Source: an uncultured Pseudomonadota bacterium (GTDB lineage Bacteria > Pseudomonadota > Gammaproteobacteria > Burkholderiales > Rhodocyclaceae). Taken from it: 64,000 bases of DNA. The DNA lies in NCBI GenBank assembly GCA_946479855.1, contig CAMLHL010000002.1:21568-85567 (forward strand), given 5' to 3'. The position numbers were made by a program, and so were the translations under genes. The notes below the pieces were generated by a model. It saw only the letters and a program-made list of their open reading frames with translations, had not been told where the DNA came from and searched no databases. Below are positions 18,081 to 27,137 of the stretch, piece by piece (within the stretch, counting starts at the first letter, position 1; each line of letters begins with the position of its first letter).

Positions 18081-18385
18081 ATTTTCAGGCGCTCCACGAC
18101 GCGACCGTTGATCAGGTGTTCCTGGATGATTTCCTCGACGTCTTCCTGGTCGATATAGGTATACCAAACGGCTTCCGGGTAGATGACCATGACCGGACCG
18201 TGGTCGCAGCGGTCGAGGCAGCCGGCCTTGTTGATGCGGACCTTGCCCTCGCCCTTCATCTTGAGCTGGCTGATGCGGTCCTTGGCGTAGGTCTGCATTT
18301 CCGTCGCGCCGTGGGCGTTGCAGCAGGTTTCGCCGGGGGCGCGCTGGTTGCAACAGAAAAAGACATGGTGTTTGAAGTGACTCAT
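18077..18385 (-). CDS. thioredoxin-fold 2Fe-2S ferredoxin
   Basis: The 102-residue protein resembles the small [2Fe-2S] ferredoxins of the thioredoxin-like type. Cysteine pairs lie at 11-12 and 21-22, and C56 and C60 are in KAGCLDRCDHGP. The four cluster ligands are likely one of each N-terminal pair plus C56 and C60. It is a cytoplasmic electron carrier of unknown partner. A good ribosome site (GAGGAGAAACCCC) precedes the ATG. It is the first gene of the ferredoxin-hydrolase-ATPase operon. Confidence 0.9.
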   Translation of the reverse strand: MSHFKHHVFFCCNQRAPGETCCNAHGATEMQTYAKDRISQLKMKGEGKVRINKAGCLDRCDHGPVMVIYPEAVWYTYIDQEDVEEIIQEHLINGRVVERLKI

Positions 18386-18424
18386 CGGGGTTTCTCCTCG
18401 GGGGCGACCATTATAGGCGGTCCG

Positions 18425-18438
18425 GTTTCACGTGGAAC
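18425..18438. promoter_or_regulatory. parS: second parS-like ParB-binding site
   Basis: GTTTCACGTGGAAC on the plus strand is the exact reverse complement of the 14-mer at 310-323 and fits the parS core GTTNCACGTGAAAC on the minus strand. It spans the last codons and the TGA of the P-type ATPase gene. Chance occurrence of a 13-fixed-base motif twice in 64 kb is very small by simple counting. ParB binding is inferred. Confidence 0.75.
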
Positions 18439-21139
18439 GCGGGCGGTTGGCCCAGCCCTTCTCGAGGGCGACGATCAGGCTGGCGATCCAGGCCAGGGCG
18501 GCGATTTCCAGCCATTCCGGCCAGCCGATCGGGGCGGTCTGGAAGGCGGCGTTGAGCGGTGGCCAATAGGTAAGCAACAGCTGCAGGACGAGCATGATCG
18601 CAACGCCGCCCCAGAGCCACGGGTTGGAAAACAGCCCCTGGCGCCAGAAACCGTGGGTCAGCGAGCGGCAGTTGAAGAGATAGGTCGTTTCGACCATGAC
18701 GAAGACGTTGACCGCGACGGTGCGCGCTTCGGCCAGCGTGTGGCCCTGCTCCAGTTCGCGCAGGAAGAGGCCGAAGGCACCGGCCAGTAACAGCAGCGAG
18801 ACAAGGACGATGCGGCGGATCAGGTGGGTGTCGAGTACCGGCATGGTGAGCCGGCGCGGCGGCCGGTGCATGAGGCCGGGCTCGAGCGGCTCGAAGGCGA
18901 GCGGCAGGCCGAGCAGCACGGCGGTGGTCATGTTGATCCAGAGGATTTGCAGCGGTGTGATCGGCAGCGTGGCGCCGAACAGGATGGCGGCGACGATGAC
19001 CAGCCCTTCGCCGAAATTGGTCGGCAGCGTCCAGGTGATGAACTTGACCAGGTTGTCCCAGACGCCCCGGCCCTCCTCGACCGCCGCCTCGATGCTGGCG
19101 AAATTGTCGTCGGTCAGCACCATCGCCGCCGCTTCCTTGGCGACCTCGGTGCCGGCCAGTCCCATGGCAATGCCGATGTCGGCCTGCTTCAAGGCCGGCG
19201 CATCGTTGACCCCGTCGCCGGTCATCGCGACGACTTCGCCGCGCTCCTGCAAGGCGCGGACGAGGCGCAACTTCTGCTCGGGTTCGACGCGGGCGAAGAC
19301 CTCGACGCTGTGGGCCGCTGCGGCCAGCGCCCCGGCGTCGAGCGCGGCCAGCTCGCGGCCGGTCAGCGCCCGCCCAGCCCCGAGACCGATCTGGCGGGCG
19401 ATGGCCAGGGCGGTCACGGCATGGTCGCCGGTGATCATCTTGACCCGGATGCCGGCCGAGTGACAGTTGCGGATGGCGGCGATGGCCGCCTTGCGCGGCG
19501 GGTCGATCATGCCGACCAGGCCGATCAAGGTGAGTTTTTCAACGGCCGCTACGGTCAACCCCGTTGTGGGGCCGATTTCGAGCTGCCGCCGGGCGAGCAG
19601 CAGGATGCGCAGGCCCTGTTCGGCATAGGCCTGCGCCGCCTGCTCGACCGCCGTGCGGTTTATGGCGGCTGGCTGGCCGTCGGCCGCCAGCTGGTCGTCA
19701 CACAGGGGGAGTAGCCGTTCGAGGGCGCCCTTGACGTAGACGACCGCCCCGCCGTCGGCGGCGTGAGCCGTCGCCATGAAACGCCGGTCGGCGTCGAACG
19801 GCAGCACATCGTGGCGCGGCAACAGGGTGCGCAGGGTGTGCTCGTCCAGTCCACCTTTGCGGGCGGCGACCAGCAGTGCCGCCTCGGTTGGATCGCCGGT
19901 GATTTTCCACTGGCCGTGTTCGTGGCGCAGCGAAGCGTCGTTGCACAGCGCCCCGGCAATCAGGCATTCGCGGACGGCGCCGGCCACCTTGCACGGCGCC
20001 TCGCCCTGGCTGATGCTGCCCGCCGGATTGTAGCCATTGCCGCCCAGCGCGTAGGACTGGCCGGCGCACCACAGGACGCGGACGGTCATGGCATTTTCGG
20101 TCAGCGTGCCGGTCTTGTCGGAACAAATCACGGTCGTGCTGCCCAGCGTTTCGACGGCCGGCAGGTGGCGGATGATGGCCCGTCGGCGGGCCATGCGGGC
20201 AACGCCGATGGCCAGCGTCACGGTAATCGCTGCCGGCAGGCCTTCCGGAATGGCGCCGATGGCCAGCGCCACCGCCGCCATGAACATCTCGAAAGCAGCT
20301 TCGCCACGCGCCAGCCCGACGCCAAAAGTCAGCAGTGCCAAGCCGCCGATCGCCCACAGCAGCCAGTTCGAGAAGGTCGCCATCTTGCGCGTCAGTGGCG
20401 TGGCCAGATCGGGGGCGGCCGCAATCAGGCCGGCGATGCGGCCGGTTTCGGTGGCATCGCCGGTGGCGATGACCAGCCCGACCCCCTGCCCGGCGACCAC
20501 GGTGGTGCCGGCGTAGGCCATGTTCAGGCGGTCGGCGAGCAAGGTGCCGGATGGCAGCGGCGCGACGTCCTTGCTGACCGGTTGCGATTCGCCGGTCAGC
20601 GGCGAGTCATCGGTATGCAGCTCGTGCTGGCGGAACAGTCGCAAGTCGGCCGGAACGCGGTCGCCGGCGGCGAGCATGACGACATCGCCGGGTACCAGCT
20701 GGCTGGCGTCAAGCTGCTTGCGGTGGCCGCCGCGACGGACGGTGACCGGTGTCGCCAAGCTGCCGGCCAGCGCCGCCAGGGCGCCTTCCGCCTTGGCTTC
20801 CTGCCAGTAGCCGATGAGGGCGTTGGTCAGCACGACGCCGAAAATGACGCTGCTGTCGACGATTTCGCCGAGGGCGCCAGTGATCACCCCGGCAGCGATC
20901 AGCACGAGGACCAGCGGTTGCCCGAGCTGGGCGGCAAAACGCCGCCAGGCCGGTTTGCCGGGGCGTTCGCTCAGGCGGTTCGGGCCATGTCGCGACAGCC
21001 TTGAAGCCGCTTCGTCATCGGCCAGTCCACAGCTGTCATCGACGCCCAGGCGCCGGGCCGCGGCATCGGCCGTCGTGGCGTGCCAGGCTATGGCCGGCGC
21101 GTCGTCAGCAGCAGGAACGGCAGGGTCAGGAAGGGCCAT
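18428..21139 (-). CDS. P-type cation-transporting ATPase (P2-type, Ca2+-like)
   Basis: This 903-residue pump has the full P2 layout. There is an N-terminal cation-ATPase domain (about residues 20-90), then the actuator loop with TGES. Helix 4 carries PEGLP, the phosphorylation site is DKTGTLTEN, and the hinge is MTGDGVNDAPALKQADIG. Six C-terminal helices complete the channel. It likely exports a divalent cation from the cytoplasm; the sequence alone does not separate Ca2+ from Mn2+ or Mg2+. The ATG at 21139 lies inside the 3' end of the VanZ-like gene (52-bp overlap). Its stop codon falls inside a parS-like site. Confidence 0.9.
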   Translation of the reverse strand: MALPDPAVPAADDAPAIAWHATTADAAARRLGVDDSCGLADDEAASRLSRHGPNRLSERPGKPAWRRFAAQLGQPLVLVLIAAGVITGALGEIVDSSVIFGVVLTNALIGYWQEAKAEGALAALAGSLATPVTVRRGGHRKQLDASQLVPGDVVMLAAGDRVPADLRLFRQHELHTDDSPLTGESQPVSKDVAPLPSGTLLADRLNMAYAGTTVVAGQGVGLVIATGDATETGRIAGLIAAAPDLATPLTRKMATFSNWLLWAIGGLALLTFGVGLARGEAAFEMFMAAVALAIGAIPEGLPAAITVTLAIGVARMARRRAIIRHLPAVETLGSTTVICSDKTGTLTENAMTVRVLWCAGQSYALGGNGYNPAGSISQGEAPCKVAGAVRECLIAGALCNDASLRHEHGQWKITGDPTEAALLVAARKGGLDEHTLRTLLPRHDVLPFDADRRFMATAHAADGGAVVYVKGALERLLPLCDDQLAADGQPAAINRTAVEQAAQAYAEQGLRILLLARRQLEIGPTTGLTVAAVEKLTLIGLVGMIDPPRKAAIAAIRNCHSAGIRVKMITGDHAVTALAIARQIGLGAGRALTGRELAALDAGALAAAAHSVEVFARVEPEQKLRLVRALQERGEVVAMTGDGVNDAPALKQADIGIAMGLAGTEVAKEAAAMVLTDDNFASIEAAVEEGRGVWDNLVKFITWTLPTNFGEGLVIVAAILFGATLPITPLQILWINMTTAVLLGLPLAFEPLEPGLMHRPPRRLTMPVLDTHLIRRIVLVSLLLLAGAFGLFLRELEQGHTLAEARTVAVNVFVMVETTYLFNCRSLTHGFWRQGLFSNPWLWGGVAIMLVLQLLLTYWPPLNAAFQTAPIGWPEWLEIAALAWIASLIVALEKGWANRPRST

Positions 21140-22146
21140 AGAGTTGCCACCAGGCGGGTCAGGCCGTTGAAATTGAGAAAATGCCCCTGCCGCCACGCGG
21201 CCAGCGCGGCGGCTGAATAAGGATTGTGCGGCGCCAGGTTGACCAGCACCGTGCCGGCCATCAGCGCCAGCGCGGCGATCATCAGGCGCGGCGTCGCCGG
21301 CAGGGCGATCGCCAGCGCCAGGATGGCCGTGCCGACGGTCAGCCCCAGCCGGACGCCCGGCGTCAGCCAGGCCAGGGCATCGGCCGGGCTGACCAGGATG
21401 GCGGCGGAGAGCGTGGCGACGGTCAGGCACAGGAGCAGGAACAGCGGCACGATCAGGTAGGCGGCGAGCAGCCGGGCGCAGAGCATGCGGACGATCAGGC
21501 CGACGGCGACGGTGTTGAAGGCGGTGATGCTGGCTTCGATCATGACGAAGCTTTCGGCGGCGAAAGGCATGGCGCCGGCCAGGCCGAACATGTGGCGCAG
21601 GTCGCCCGCCCCGAAAAGCAGGGTTTCCGGCGAGAGCGGCACGAGCAGCCAGAGGCCGAGCAGGGTTAGGCCGAGCTCGGCATGGGGCACCGGGGCGATC
21701 AGCCGGTGTTCGAGGGCGGCGATGCGGGCAAAGACGCGCGGCCCGACCGCCTGCGCCCACAGCGCGCCGAGTAGTCCGCCGAGCGTATTGCAGGCCAGGT
21801 CGAGGTTGGATGGAACGCGCGACGGCAGCCAGGTTTGCAGGGTTTCCAGACCGAAGCTGACGCCGCCGGCCAGCAGCGTGGCCAGCACCGGGGCGCTGAA
21901 ACGACCGGGAAGGCGGCTCAAGGCCAGGGTCAGAAAGAAGCCGAGCGGCAGGTAGACCGCCACATTGGCGGCCAGATCGAAAACGGTCCAGTAGCGTGGC
22001 CAGCCACCTTCGAGGAAAGCAATTGGCGAGACGCCGGTATCGCGCCAGCCGGAAAACGGATGCAGGCTGGCGTAGACGACCAGCCCGAGCCAGGCGAGCG
22101 CGAGGTAGCGGGCAAGCAGGATGGGGCCACGGCCGTGAGGGTGCAT
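21088..22146 (-). CDS. VanZ-like membrane protein
   Basis: The 352-residue protein has an N-terminal VanZ-like domain of about four helices with the conserved region VFDLAANVAVYLPLGF and ETLQTWLPSRVPSNLDLACNTLGG. A further set of hydrophobic segments follows, about nine in all. The VanZ family includes teicoplanin-resistance proteins, but most chromosomal members have no known role, and I do not infer antibiotic resistance. It runs into the P-type ATPase gene, so both are probably cotranscribed. Confidence 0.8.
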   Translation of the reverse strand: MHPHGRGPILLARYLALAWLGLVVYASLHPFSGWRDTGVSPIAFLEGGWPRYWTVFDLAANVAVYLPLGFFLTLALSRLPGRFSAPVLATLLAGGVSFGLETLQTWLPSRVPSNLDLACNTLGGLLGALWAQAVGPRVFARIAALEHRLIAPVPHAELGLTLLGLWLLVPLSPETLLFGAGDLRHMFGLAGAMPFAAESFVMIEASITAFNTVAVGLIVRMLCARLLAAYLIVPLFLLLCLTVATLSAAILVSPADALAWLTPGVRLGLTVGTAILALAIALPATPRLMIAALALMAGTVLVNLAPHNPYSAAALAAWRQGHFLNFNGLTRLVATLWPFLTLPFLLLTTRRP

Positions 22147-22271
22147 GCCACCGATTTTAGGGACTATCCGCCGGATCGTCAGCCTTAAAGTTTGCCGGCA
22201 AGGCCGGCCGCTGCTGACGAAACGGCTCTCCGGCCGGGCGCCCGGCGGGGAAAGCCGTCGCCCGAAGCGCG

Positions 22272-23771
22272 TCAGCGACGGTGCGGCGGCTCCGTCGCGT
22301 GGTGGGTTTCGGCGGCAGCGCGATGGTGCAGGCGCTGATGGCGGTCTCCCGGCGGCGTCGGGCGGCCGACCCATTGCGGCAGCAGCGAACCGGCGACGAG
22401 ACCGAAACCGCTGACGCCGAGGCCGATCAGTTGCGGCGGGACCAGGCTCTTGTCGCCGATCAGGGTTTCGACCAGCAGCCAGGAGACGATGCCGCCGAAA
22501 ATCGAGGCCAGCGCCCCCTGCGTCGTCGCCCGGCGCCACAGGATGCCGCCGACCAGCGGCGCAAAGGCGCCGGCCAGCGTGATCTTGTAGGCGCTCTCGA
22601 CCATCTTGAAGATCGACGCCTGGGAGTTCAGCGCGAAAATCAGGACCAGCAGCGCGAAGGTCAGAAGAACGGCGCGCATCAGCTTGAGGAACTGCCGGTC
22701 ATTCATGTCCGGCTTGAAGCCGCGTAGGATGTTTTCCGAGAAAGTGACGGACGGGGCGAGCAGCGTCGCCGACGAGGTGCTCATGATGGCCGAAAGGACG
22801 GCCCCGTAGAAACAGATCTGGGCCAGCAGCGGGGTGTGTTGCGAGACGACGGTCGGGATGATTTTTTCAGCCTCGATGTCGAGCAGCCCGCCAATGCCGG
22901 CCGGGTCGATCAGGGTCGCCGCGTAGGCAATGAACATCGGCACGAAGGTGAAGACAAAATACAGCGCGGCCCCGGCCACGGAGCCCCACAGTGCGATCCG
23001 TGCCGACTTGGCCGAAGTGACCCGCTGAAAAACGTCCTGCTGCGGGATCGAACCGAACATCATGGTGACGCCGGAACCGATGAAGCTCAGCCACAGCCAG
23101 GGGTCGGCGTCGGGGAAGAACTTGAACTTGTTGGCCAGGACGGCATGGTCGATGACTGCACTGGCGCCGCCGTCGACCTTGCCGGCGACGATCATGGCAA
23201 TGATCAGCAGGCCGCCGAGCATGACGATCATCTGCACGAAATCGAGCACGGCGACCGACAGCATGCCGCCGAACACCGTGTAGGTGAGGACCAGCACGGT
23301 GCCCAAGTACATGCCGGTCGTCTCGCTGACGGCGCCGTCGGAGACCACCGAGAAGAGCAGGCCAAGCGCCTTGGTCTGGGCGGCGACCCAGCCGAGGTAG
23401 GACACGACGATGCACAGCGTGGTCAGCACCTCGACCGTGCGGTTGTAGCGCATCCGGTAGAAATCGCCGAGGGTGATGATGTTGAGCTTGTACAGGTAGC
23501 GCGAAAACAGCAGGCCGGCCAGGACCAGGCACAGGGAGGAGCCGAAGGGATCGGCGGCGACGCCGCGCAGCCCTTCCTTCAGAAAGGTCGACGAAATGCC
23601 GAAGATCGACTCGGCACCGAACCAGGTCGCAAAAACGGTCGCCATGACCACCGGAAAAGGCAGCGATCGCCCGGCGACGGCAAAATCCTTGGCGTTGTGC
23701 ACCCGGGTCGCAGCAAAAAGGCCGATGCCGACTGAAACGAGCATATAGAGAGCAACGAACCACATCAACAT
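22272..23771 (-). CDS. sodium:solute symporter family protein
   Basis: This 499-residue protein has about 13 transmembrane helices and the SSS family pattern. Examples are FAVAGRSLPFPVVMATVFATWFG in helices 1-2, TLGDFYRMRYNRTVE before helix 4, YTVFGGMLSVAVLDFVQM in helix 6 and SAIMSTSSATLLAPS in helix 9. It should couple sodium entry to uptake of a small solute, and the substrate is not deducible. The last 25 residues are His/Arg/Pro-rich and may be a cytoplasmic tail. A second ATG two codons in is an alternative start. It appears to be a single-gene transcript. Confidence 0.9.
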   Translation of the reverse strand: MLMWFVALYMLVSVGIGLFAATRVHNAKDFAVAGRSLPFPVVMATVFATWFGAESIFGISSTFLKEGLRGVAADPFGSSLCLVLAGLLFSRYLYKLNIITLGDFYRMRYNRTVEVLTTLCIVVSYLGWVAAQTKALGLLFSVVSDGAVSETTGMYLGTVLVLTYTVFGGMLSVAVLDFVQMIVMLGGLLIIAMIVAGKVDGGASAVIDHAVLANKFKFFPDADPWLWLSFIGSGVTMMFGSIPQQDVFQRVTSAKSARIALWGSVAGAALYFVFTFVPMFIAYAATLIDPAGIGGLLDIEAEKIIPTVVSQHTPLLAQICFYGAVLSAIMSTSSATLLAPSVTFSENILRGFKPDMNDRQFLKLMRAVLLTFALLVLIFALNSQASIFKMVESAYKITLAGAFAPLVGGILWRRATTQGALASIFGGIVSWLLVETLIGDKSLVPPQLIGLGVSGFGLVAGSLLPQWVGRPTPPGDRHQRLHHRAAAETHHATEPPHRR

Positions 23772-23838
23772 GACGTCCAGACTCGGGCAAGGGATTGAAA
23801 ACGCGGGGATTATACGATCTTGACGGGAGGCCGGTGCA

Positions 23839-24492
23839 TCAGAACGGCGGCGCCGCGTGAAATCGCATGAAGCTCGCGGTCGACGGGTGAAAAAGGCTCA
23901 AATCCATGGCATGCAGGAGCAGCCGTTCTGCCCGCCCGCAGGCCTCGCCACCATAAAGGTCGTCGCCGAGGATGGGGTGGCCGAGCGCGGCCATGTGCAC
24001 CCGCAACTGGTGCGAGCGGCCGGTGACCGGCTCCAGCTCGACCCGCGTCGTGTTGGCGACGGGATCGCGGGCGCTGACCCGGAAGCGGGTCAGCGACGGC
24101 TTGCCAATCTCGAAATCAACCTTCTGGCGGGGGCGGTTCGGCCAGTCGCAGATCAAGGGCAGCGCAACCTCCCCGCTGTCTTCGGCAAGCTGGCCGGCGA
24201 GCACCGCGACATAACGCTTGTCCACCTGGCGTTCGCGAAACAGCCGGGAAAGCTCGCGGTGCATGGCCTCCCCCCGGGCCAAAAGGAGCAGGCCGGAGGT
24301 GCTCATGTCCAGACGGTGCACGGCCAGCGCCTCGGGGTACGCCGCCTGAACGCGCGCCACCAGGCAGTCTGCCTTGTCGGCGCCGCGTCCGGGCACCGAG
24401 AGCAGGCCGGCCGGTTTGTCGACAACGAGCAGATGGTCGTCGACGTGGACGATCGCCAGGCCGGTATCGGGGGGCGGTGAATAGGTGCTCAA
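23839..24492 (-). CDS. RluA-family pseudouridine synthase
   Basis: The 217-residue product contains the RluA signature HRLDMSTSGLLLLA with catalytic Asp62. It also has DKPAGLLSVPGRG near the start and the RNA-binding GRSHQLRVHMAALGHPILGDDLYG motif. It lacks an S4 domain, like RluA itself. The start is taken as TTG at 24492 because this codon overlaps the stop of the preceding small-protein gene (TTGA), a coupling arrangement; no in-frame ATG gives a sensible N-terminus. The target could be 23S rRNA or tRNA and is not decided by the sequence. Confidence 0.85.
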   Translation of the reverse strand: MSTYSPPPDTGLAIVHVDDHLLVVDKPAGLLSVPGRGADKADCLVARVQAAYPEALAVHRLDMSTSGLLLLARGEAMHRELSRLFRERQVDKRYVAVLAGQLAEDSGEVALPLICDWPNRPRQKVDFEIGKPSLTRFRVSARDPVANTTRVELEPVTGRSHQLRVHMAALGHPILGDDLYGGEACGRAERLLLHAMDLSLFHPSTASFMRFHAAPPF

Positions 24493-24725
24493 AACGGTGT
24501 GACCCGGAGGCTGCAGCGGCTGTCCCGGAAGGCCGTCTTTTCCCGCAACCAGCCGCTGCCCGGCGAACTTTGTGCGCAGACGCGGTCGTTGCCCGTCTGG
24601 CTGGCCCACCAGTACCAGGGGGCCGGTCTGGCCAGCGCGCTGCCGGCCATCAGGCACAGCACGGCCGCCGACCAGATACGGAGCGGCCTTGTTTTGAATG
24701 AAGAATTTTCTTGCCAAGTGATCAT
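24489..24725 (-). CDS. small secreted tryptophan-rich protein, function unknown
   Basis: This frame of 78 residues has a basic N-terminus, a hydrophobic core and an Ala-x-Ala cleavage site (AAVLCLMAGSALA), so it looks exported. The mature part is short and rich in Trp (APWYWWASQTG) with two Cys residues (RVCAQSSPGSGW and DSRCSLR), suggesting one disulfide. I recall similar small betaproteobacterial proteins of unknown function. The ATG at 24725 lies 9 bases from a LexA box, and a GTG at 24749 inside the box is an alternative start. The stop overlaps the TTG of the pseudouridine synthase gene. Confidence 0.65.
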   Translation of the reverse strand: MITWQENSSFKTRPLRIWSAAVLCLMAGSALARPAPWYWWASQTGNDRVCAQSSPGSGWLREKTAFRDSRCSLRVTPF

Positions 24726-24733
24726 GGTAAATG

Positions 24734-24753
24734 TACTGTGTTTATACACAGTA
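24734..24753. promoter_or_regulatory. LexA (SOS) box
   Basis: TACTGTGT-TTAT-ACACAGTA has perfect 8-base arms and fits the CTGT-N8-ACAG LexA operator of gamma- and betaproteobacteria, including the outer TA bases. It lies 174 bp upstream of the recA ATG and 9 bp from the ATG of the divergent small secreted protein. A possible plus-strand promoter, TTGCCA (24711-24716), 17 bp, then TACTGT, overlaps it. It may control recA, the leftward pair, or both. Confidence 0.85.
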
Positions 24754-24894
24754 TTTCAGTGAATGCACGGAGGGCGGGGAAATATACCTTGTTCTCCTCA
24801 ATGAATCGCTGATATCGATACTTGCTGATTGCATATCGTTGCCAATTGGATAACCGATCAGGCGCAGCAATTTCTATTCCATCTTTGGCCCCTG

Positions 24895-24903
24895 TGCCAT
24901 AAT
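24895..24903 (+). promoter_or_regulatory. possible recA-proximal extended -10 promoter element
   Basis: TGC-CATAAT at 24895-24903 resembles an extended -10 element and lies 25 bp upstream of the recA ATG, followed by a GAGG ribosome site. No good -35 is seen at normal spacing. It could give LexA-independent basal recA expression next to the farther LexA-controlled promoter. This is a visual prediction only. Confidence 0.35.
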
Positions 24904-24927
24904 CCGCTCAAATTTTCGAGGTACCTC

Positions 24928-25956
24928 ATGGACGACAACAAGGCAAAGGCACTCGCCGCTGCTCTGCAGCAGATCGAAAAGCAATTCGGCAAAGGCTCCA
25001 TCATGAAGATGGGCGATGCCGAGATCGACGAAGGCATTCAGGTGGTGTCTACCGGTTCGCTCGGTCTGGACATCGCCTTGGGCGTCGGCGGTTTGCCGCG
25101 TGGCCGCGTCGTCGAAATCTACGGCCCGGAATCCTCCGGCAAGACCACGCTCTGTTTGCAGGTCGTTGCCGAAATGCAGAAACTCGGCGGCACGGCCGCC
25201 TTCATCGATGCCGAACACGCCCTTGACCCCCAATATGCCCAGAAACTCGGCGTCAATGTCGGCGACCTGCTGATCTCGCAGCCGGACACCGGCGAACAGG
25301 CCCTCGAGATCGCCGACATGCTGGTCCGTTCCGGCTCGGTCGACATCATCATCGTCGACTCGGTTGCCGCCCTCACCCCGCGCGCCGAAATCGAAGGCGA
25401 AATGGGCGACCAGATGGTTGGCCTGCATGCCCGCCTGATGAGCCAGGCCCTGCGCAAACTGACCGCCAATATCAAGAAAACCAATACGCTGGTCATCTTC
25501 ATCAACCAGATCCGGATGAAGATTGGCGTCATGTTCGGCTCGCCGGAAACCACCACCGGCGGCAACGCGCTGAAGTTCTATGCTTCCGTCCGTCTCGACA
25601 TCCGCCGTATCGGCGCGATCAAGAAAGGCGACGAAGTCATCGGCAGCGAAACCAAGGTCAAGGTCGTCAAGAACAAGGTCGCCCCGCCCTTCCGCGAAGC
25701 GATTTTCGACATCCTTTACGGCGAGGGCATTTCCCGCCAGGGCGAAATCGTCGAAATGGGCGTCGCCCACAAGCTGGTCGACAAGTCCGGCGCCTGGTAC
25801 GCCTACAAGGGCGAAAAGATCGGCCAGGGCAAGGACAACGCCCGTGAATTCCTCAAGGCGCATCCGGAGATCGCCCAGGAAATCGAGGCCGGCATCCGCG
25901 AGGCAGCCAGCACCAATGTCATCAAGCCGGTCAAGGCGGTCAAGCCGGATGCCTGA
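24928..25956 (+). CDS. recA: RecA recombinase
   Basis: The 342-residue RecA has Walker [10 protein letters not shown] (residues 66-74), the DNA-binding loop regions (around [12 protein letters not shown] and [24 protein letters not shown]) and an acidic C-terminus. It forms filaments on single-stranded DNA, promotes strand exchange and triggers LexA self-cleavage. I chose the ATG at 24928, the normal RecA N-terminus (MDDNKAKAL) with GAGG upstream; the frame continues 33 codons upstream without similarity to RecA. The SOS box at 24734-24753 is the likely operator. recX overlaps its last 8 bases. Confidence 0.98.
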   Translation: MDDNKAKALAAALQQIEKQFGKGSIMKMGDAEIDEGIQVVSTGSLGLDIALGVGGLPRGRVVEIYGPESSGKTTLCLQVVAEMQKLGGTAAFIDAEHALDPQYAQKLGVNVGDLLISQPDTGEQALEIADMLVRSGSVDIIIVDSVAALTPRAEIEGEMGDQMVGLHARLMSQALRKLTANIKKTNTLVIFINQIRMKIGVMFGSPETTTGGNALKFYASVRLDIRRIGAIKKGDEVIGSETKVKVVKNKVAPPFREAIFDILYGEGISRQGEIVEMGVAHKLVDKSGAWYAYKGEKIGQGKDNAREFLKAHPEIAQEIEAGIREAASTNVIKPVKAVKPDA

Positions 25957-26380
25957 TCTGCGCGTCCGCGCCCTGCAACTCCTGACCCGGCGTGACTACA
26001 GCCGGGCGGAGTTGAAGAGCAAGCTTGCCGCCCATGCCGAATCGGAAGAAGAACTCGACCACGTGATCGCCACCCTGCAAAGCGAACGCCTGCTCTCCGA
26101 CCAGCGCTACGCCGCCCAGCGCGTCGTGGCGCGCGGCGGCCGTTACGGCAATGCCCGGCTGCAGCAGGAGTTGCGGCAAAAGGGCGTCGACGATGACGAC
26201 ATTGCCACGGCCCTGCCCGAAGCCGGTGACGAGACCGAGCGTTGCCGGGCGATCTGGGCGAAAAAATTCGGCCAGCTGCCGGCCTCGCCCGAAGAACGTG
26301 CCAAACAGATGCGTTTCCTGCAATATCGCGGCTTTTCCGGCGATGCCATTCGTCGGGTCATGCGCGGAGCCGATCAATGA
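25949..26380 (+). CDS. recX: RecX regulatory protein
   Basis: The 143-residue protein has the RecX three-helix repeats ([54 protein letters not shown]). RecX binds RecA filaments and limits their activity. The start at 25949 overlaps the recA stop by 8 bp, and its stop overlaps the lptB start (ATGA). Coupling to recA is the usual arrangement; the direct join to lptB is less so. Confidence 0.95.
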   Translation: MPDLRVRALQLLTRRDYSRAELKSKLAAHAESEEELDHVIATLQSERLLSDQRYAAQRVVARGGRYGNARLQQELRQKGVDDDDIATALPEAGDETERCRAIWAKKFGQLPASPEERAKQMRFLQYRGFSGDAIRRVMRGADQ

Positions 26381-27111
26381 ACAGTCCAGTCGCCACGCTC
26401 TCGGCCCATAACCTGAAAAAGCGCTACAAGGCGCGGACGGTGGTCGAGGACGTTTCCTTCGAGGTCAAATCCGGCGAAGTTGTCGGCCTGCTCGGTCCGA
26501 ACGGCGCTGGCAAGACGACCTGTTTCTACATGATTGTCGGGCTGGTCGCGGCCGACGGCGGCGATGTCCATATCGACGACGAACGCCTGACCCACCTGCC
26601 GATGCACAGCCGCGCCCGTCTCGGCCTGTCCTACCTGCCGCAGGAAGCCTCGGTTTTTCGCAAGCTCAACGTCGAAGAAAATATCCGCGCCGTCCTTGAA
26701 CTGCTGAAATTACCCGAAGCGGAGCTGAATGACCGTCTGGAAGGTCTGCTCAGCGAGCTGCATGTCGCCCATGTCCGCCACGTCAATGCCTCGGCCCTGT
26801 CCGGCGGCGAACGGCGGCGGGTCGAGATTGCCCGCGCCTTGGCCACCAACCCGCGCTTCATCCTGCTTGACGAACCGTTTGCCGGCGTCGATCCGATCGC
26901 CGTGCTGGAAATCCAGAAAATCATCCGTTTCCTCAAGGAGCGCGGCATCGGCGTGCTGATCACCGATCACAACGTACGCGAGACACTGGGTATCTGCGAC
27001 CACGCTTACATCATCAATGCCGGCAATGTACTCGCTGCTGGACGGCCAGCCGAAATCGTGAATAATGAAAGCGTACGGAAGGTTTATCTCGGCGAGCATT
27101 TCAGGCTCTGA
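26377..27111 (+). CDS. lptB: LPS export ABC transporter ATPase LptB
   Basis: This 244-residue ATPase has Walker A GPNGAGKT (residues 40-47), signature LSGGERRR, Walker [14 protein letters not shown] and the switch His in ITDHNVRE. LptB hydrolyses ATP to drive LptF/LptG/LptC extraction of lipopolysaccharide from the inner membrane. The usual upstream neighbours lptC and lptA are absent; instead lptB is coupled to recX by an ATGA overlap. rpoN follows after 26 bp, as in most proteobacteria. Confidence 0.95.
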   Translation: MNSPVATLSAHNLKKRYKARTVVEDVSFEVKSGEVVGLLGPNGAGKTTCFYMIVGLVAADGGDVHIDDERLTHLPMHSRARLGLSYLPQEASVFRKLNVEENIRAVLELLKLPEAELNDRLEGLLSELHVAHVRHVNASALSGGERRRVEIARALATNPRFILLDEPFAGVDPIAVLEIQKIIRFLKERGIGVLITDHNVRETLGICDHAYIINAGNVLAAGRPAEIVNNESVRKVYLGEHFRL

Positions 27112-27137
27112 CCGACTGACCTATCCGATCCCGACCG

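Noticed and set aside
21088..22146. VanZ-like gene as an antibiotic resistance determinant
   Set aside because: Only the general VanZ domain is present, with no vanA/H/X-type neighbours; most chromosomal VanZ-like proteins have no known resistance role.
24829..24927. Longer upstream start for recA (33 extra codons)
   Set aside because: The extension is unlike RecA, spans the likely promoter region, and the ATG at 24928 has a ribosome site and the standard N-terminus.
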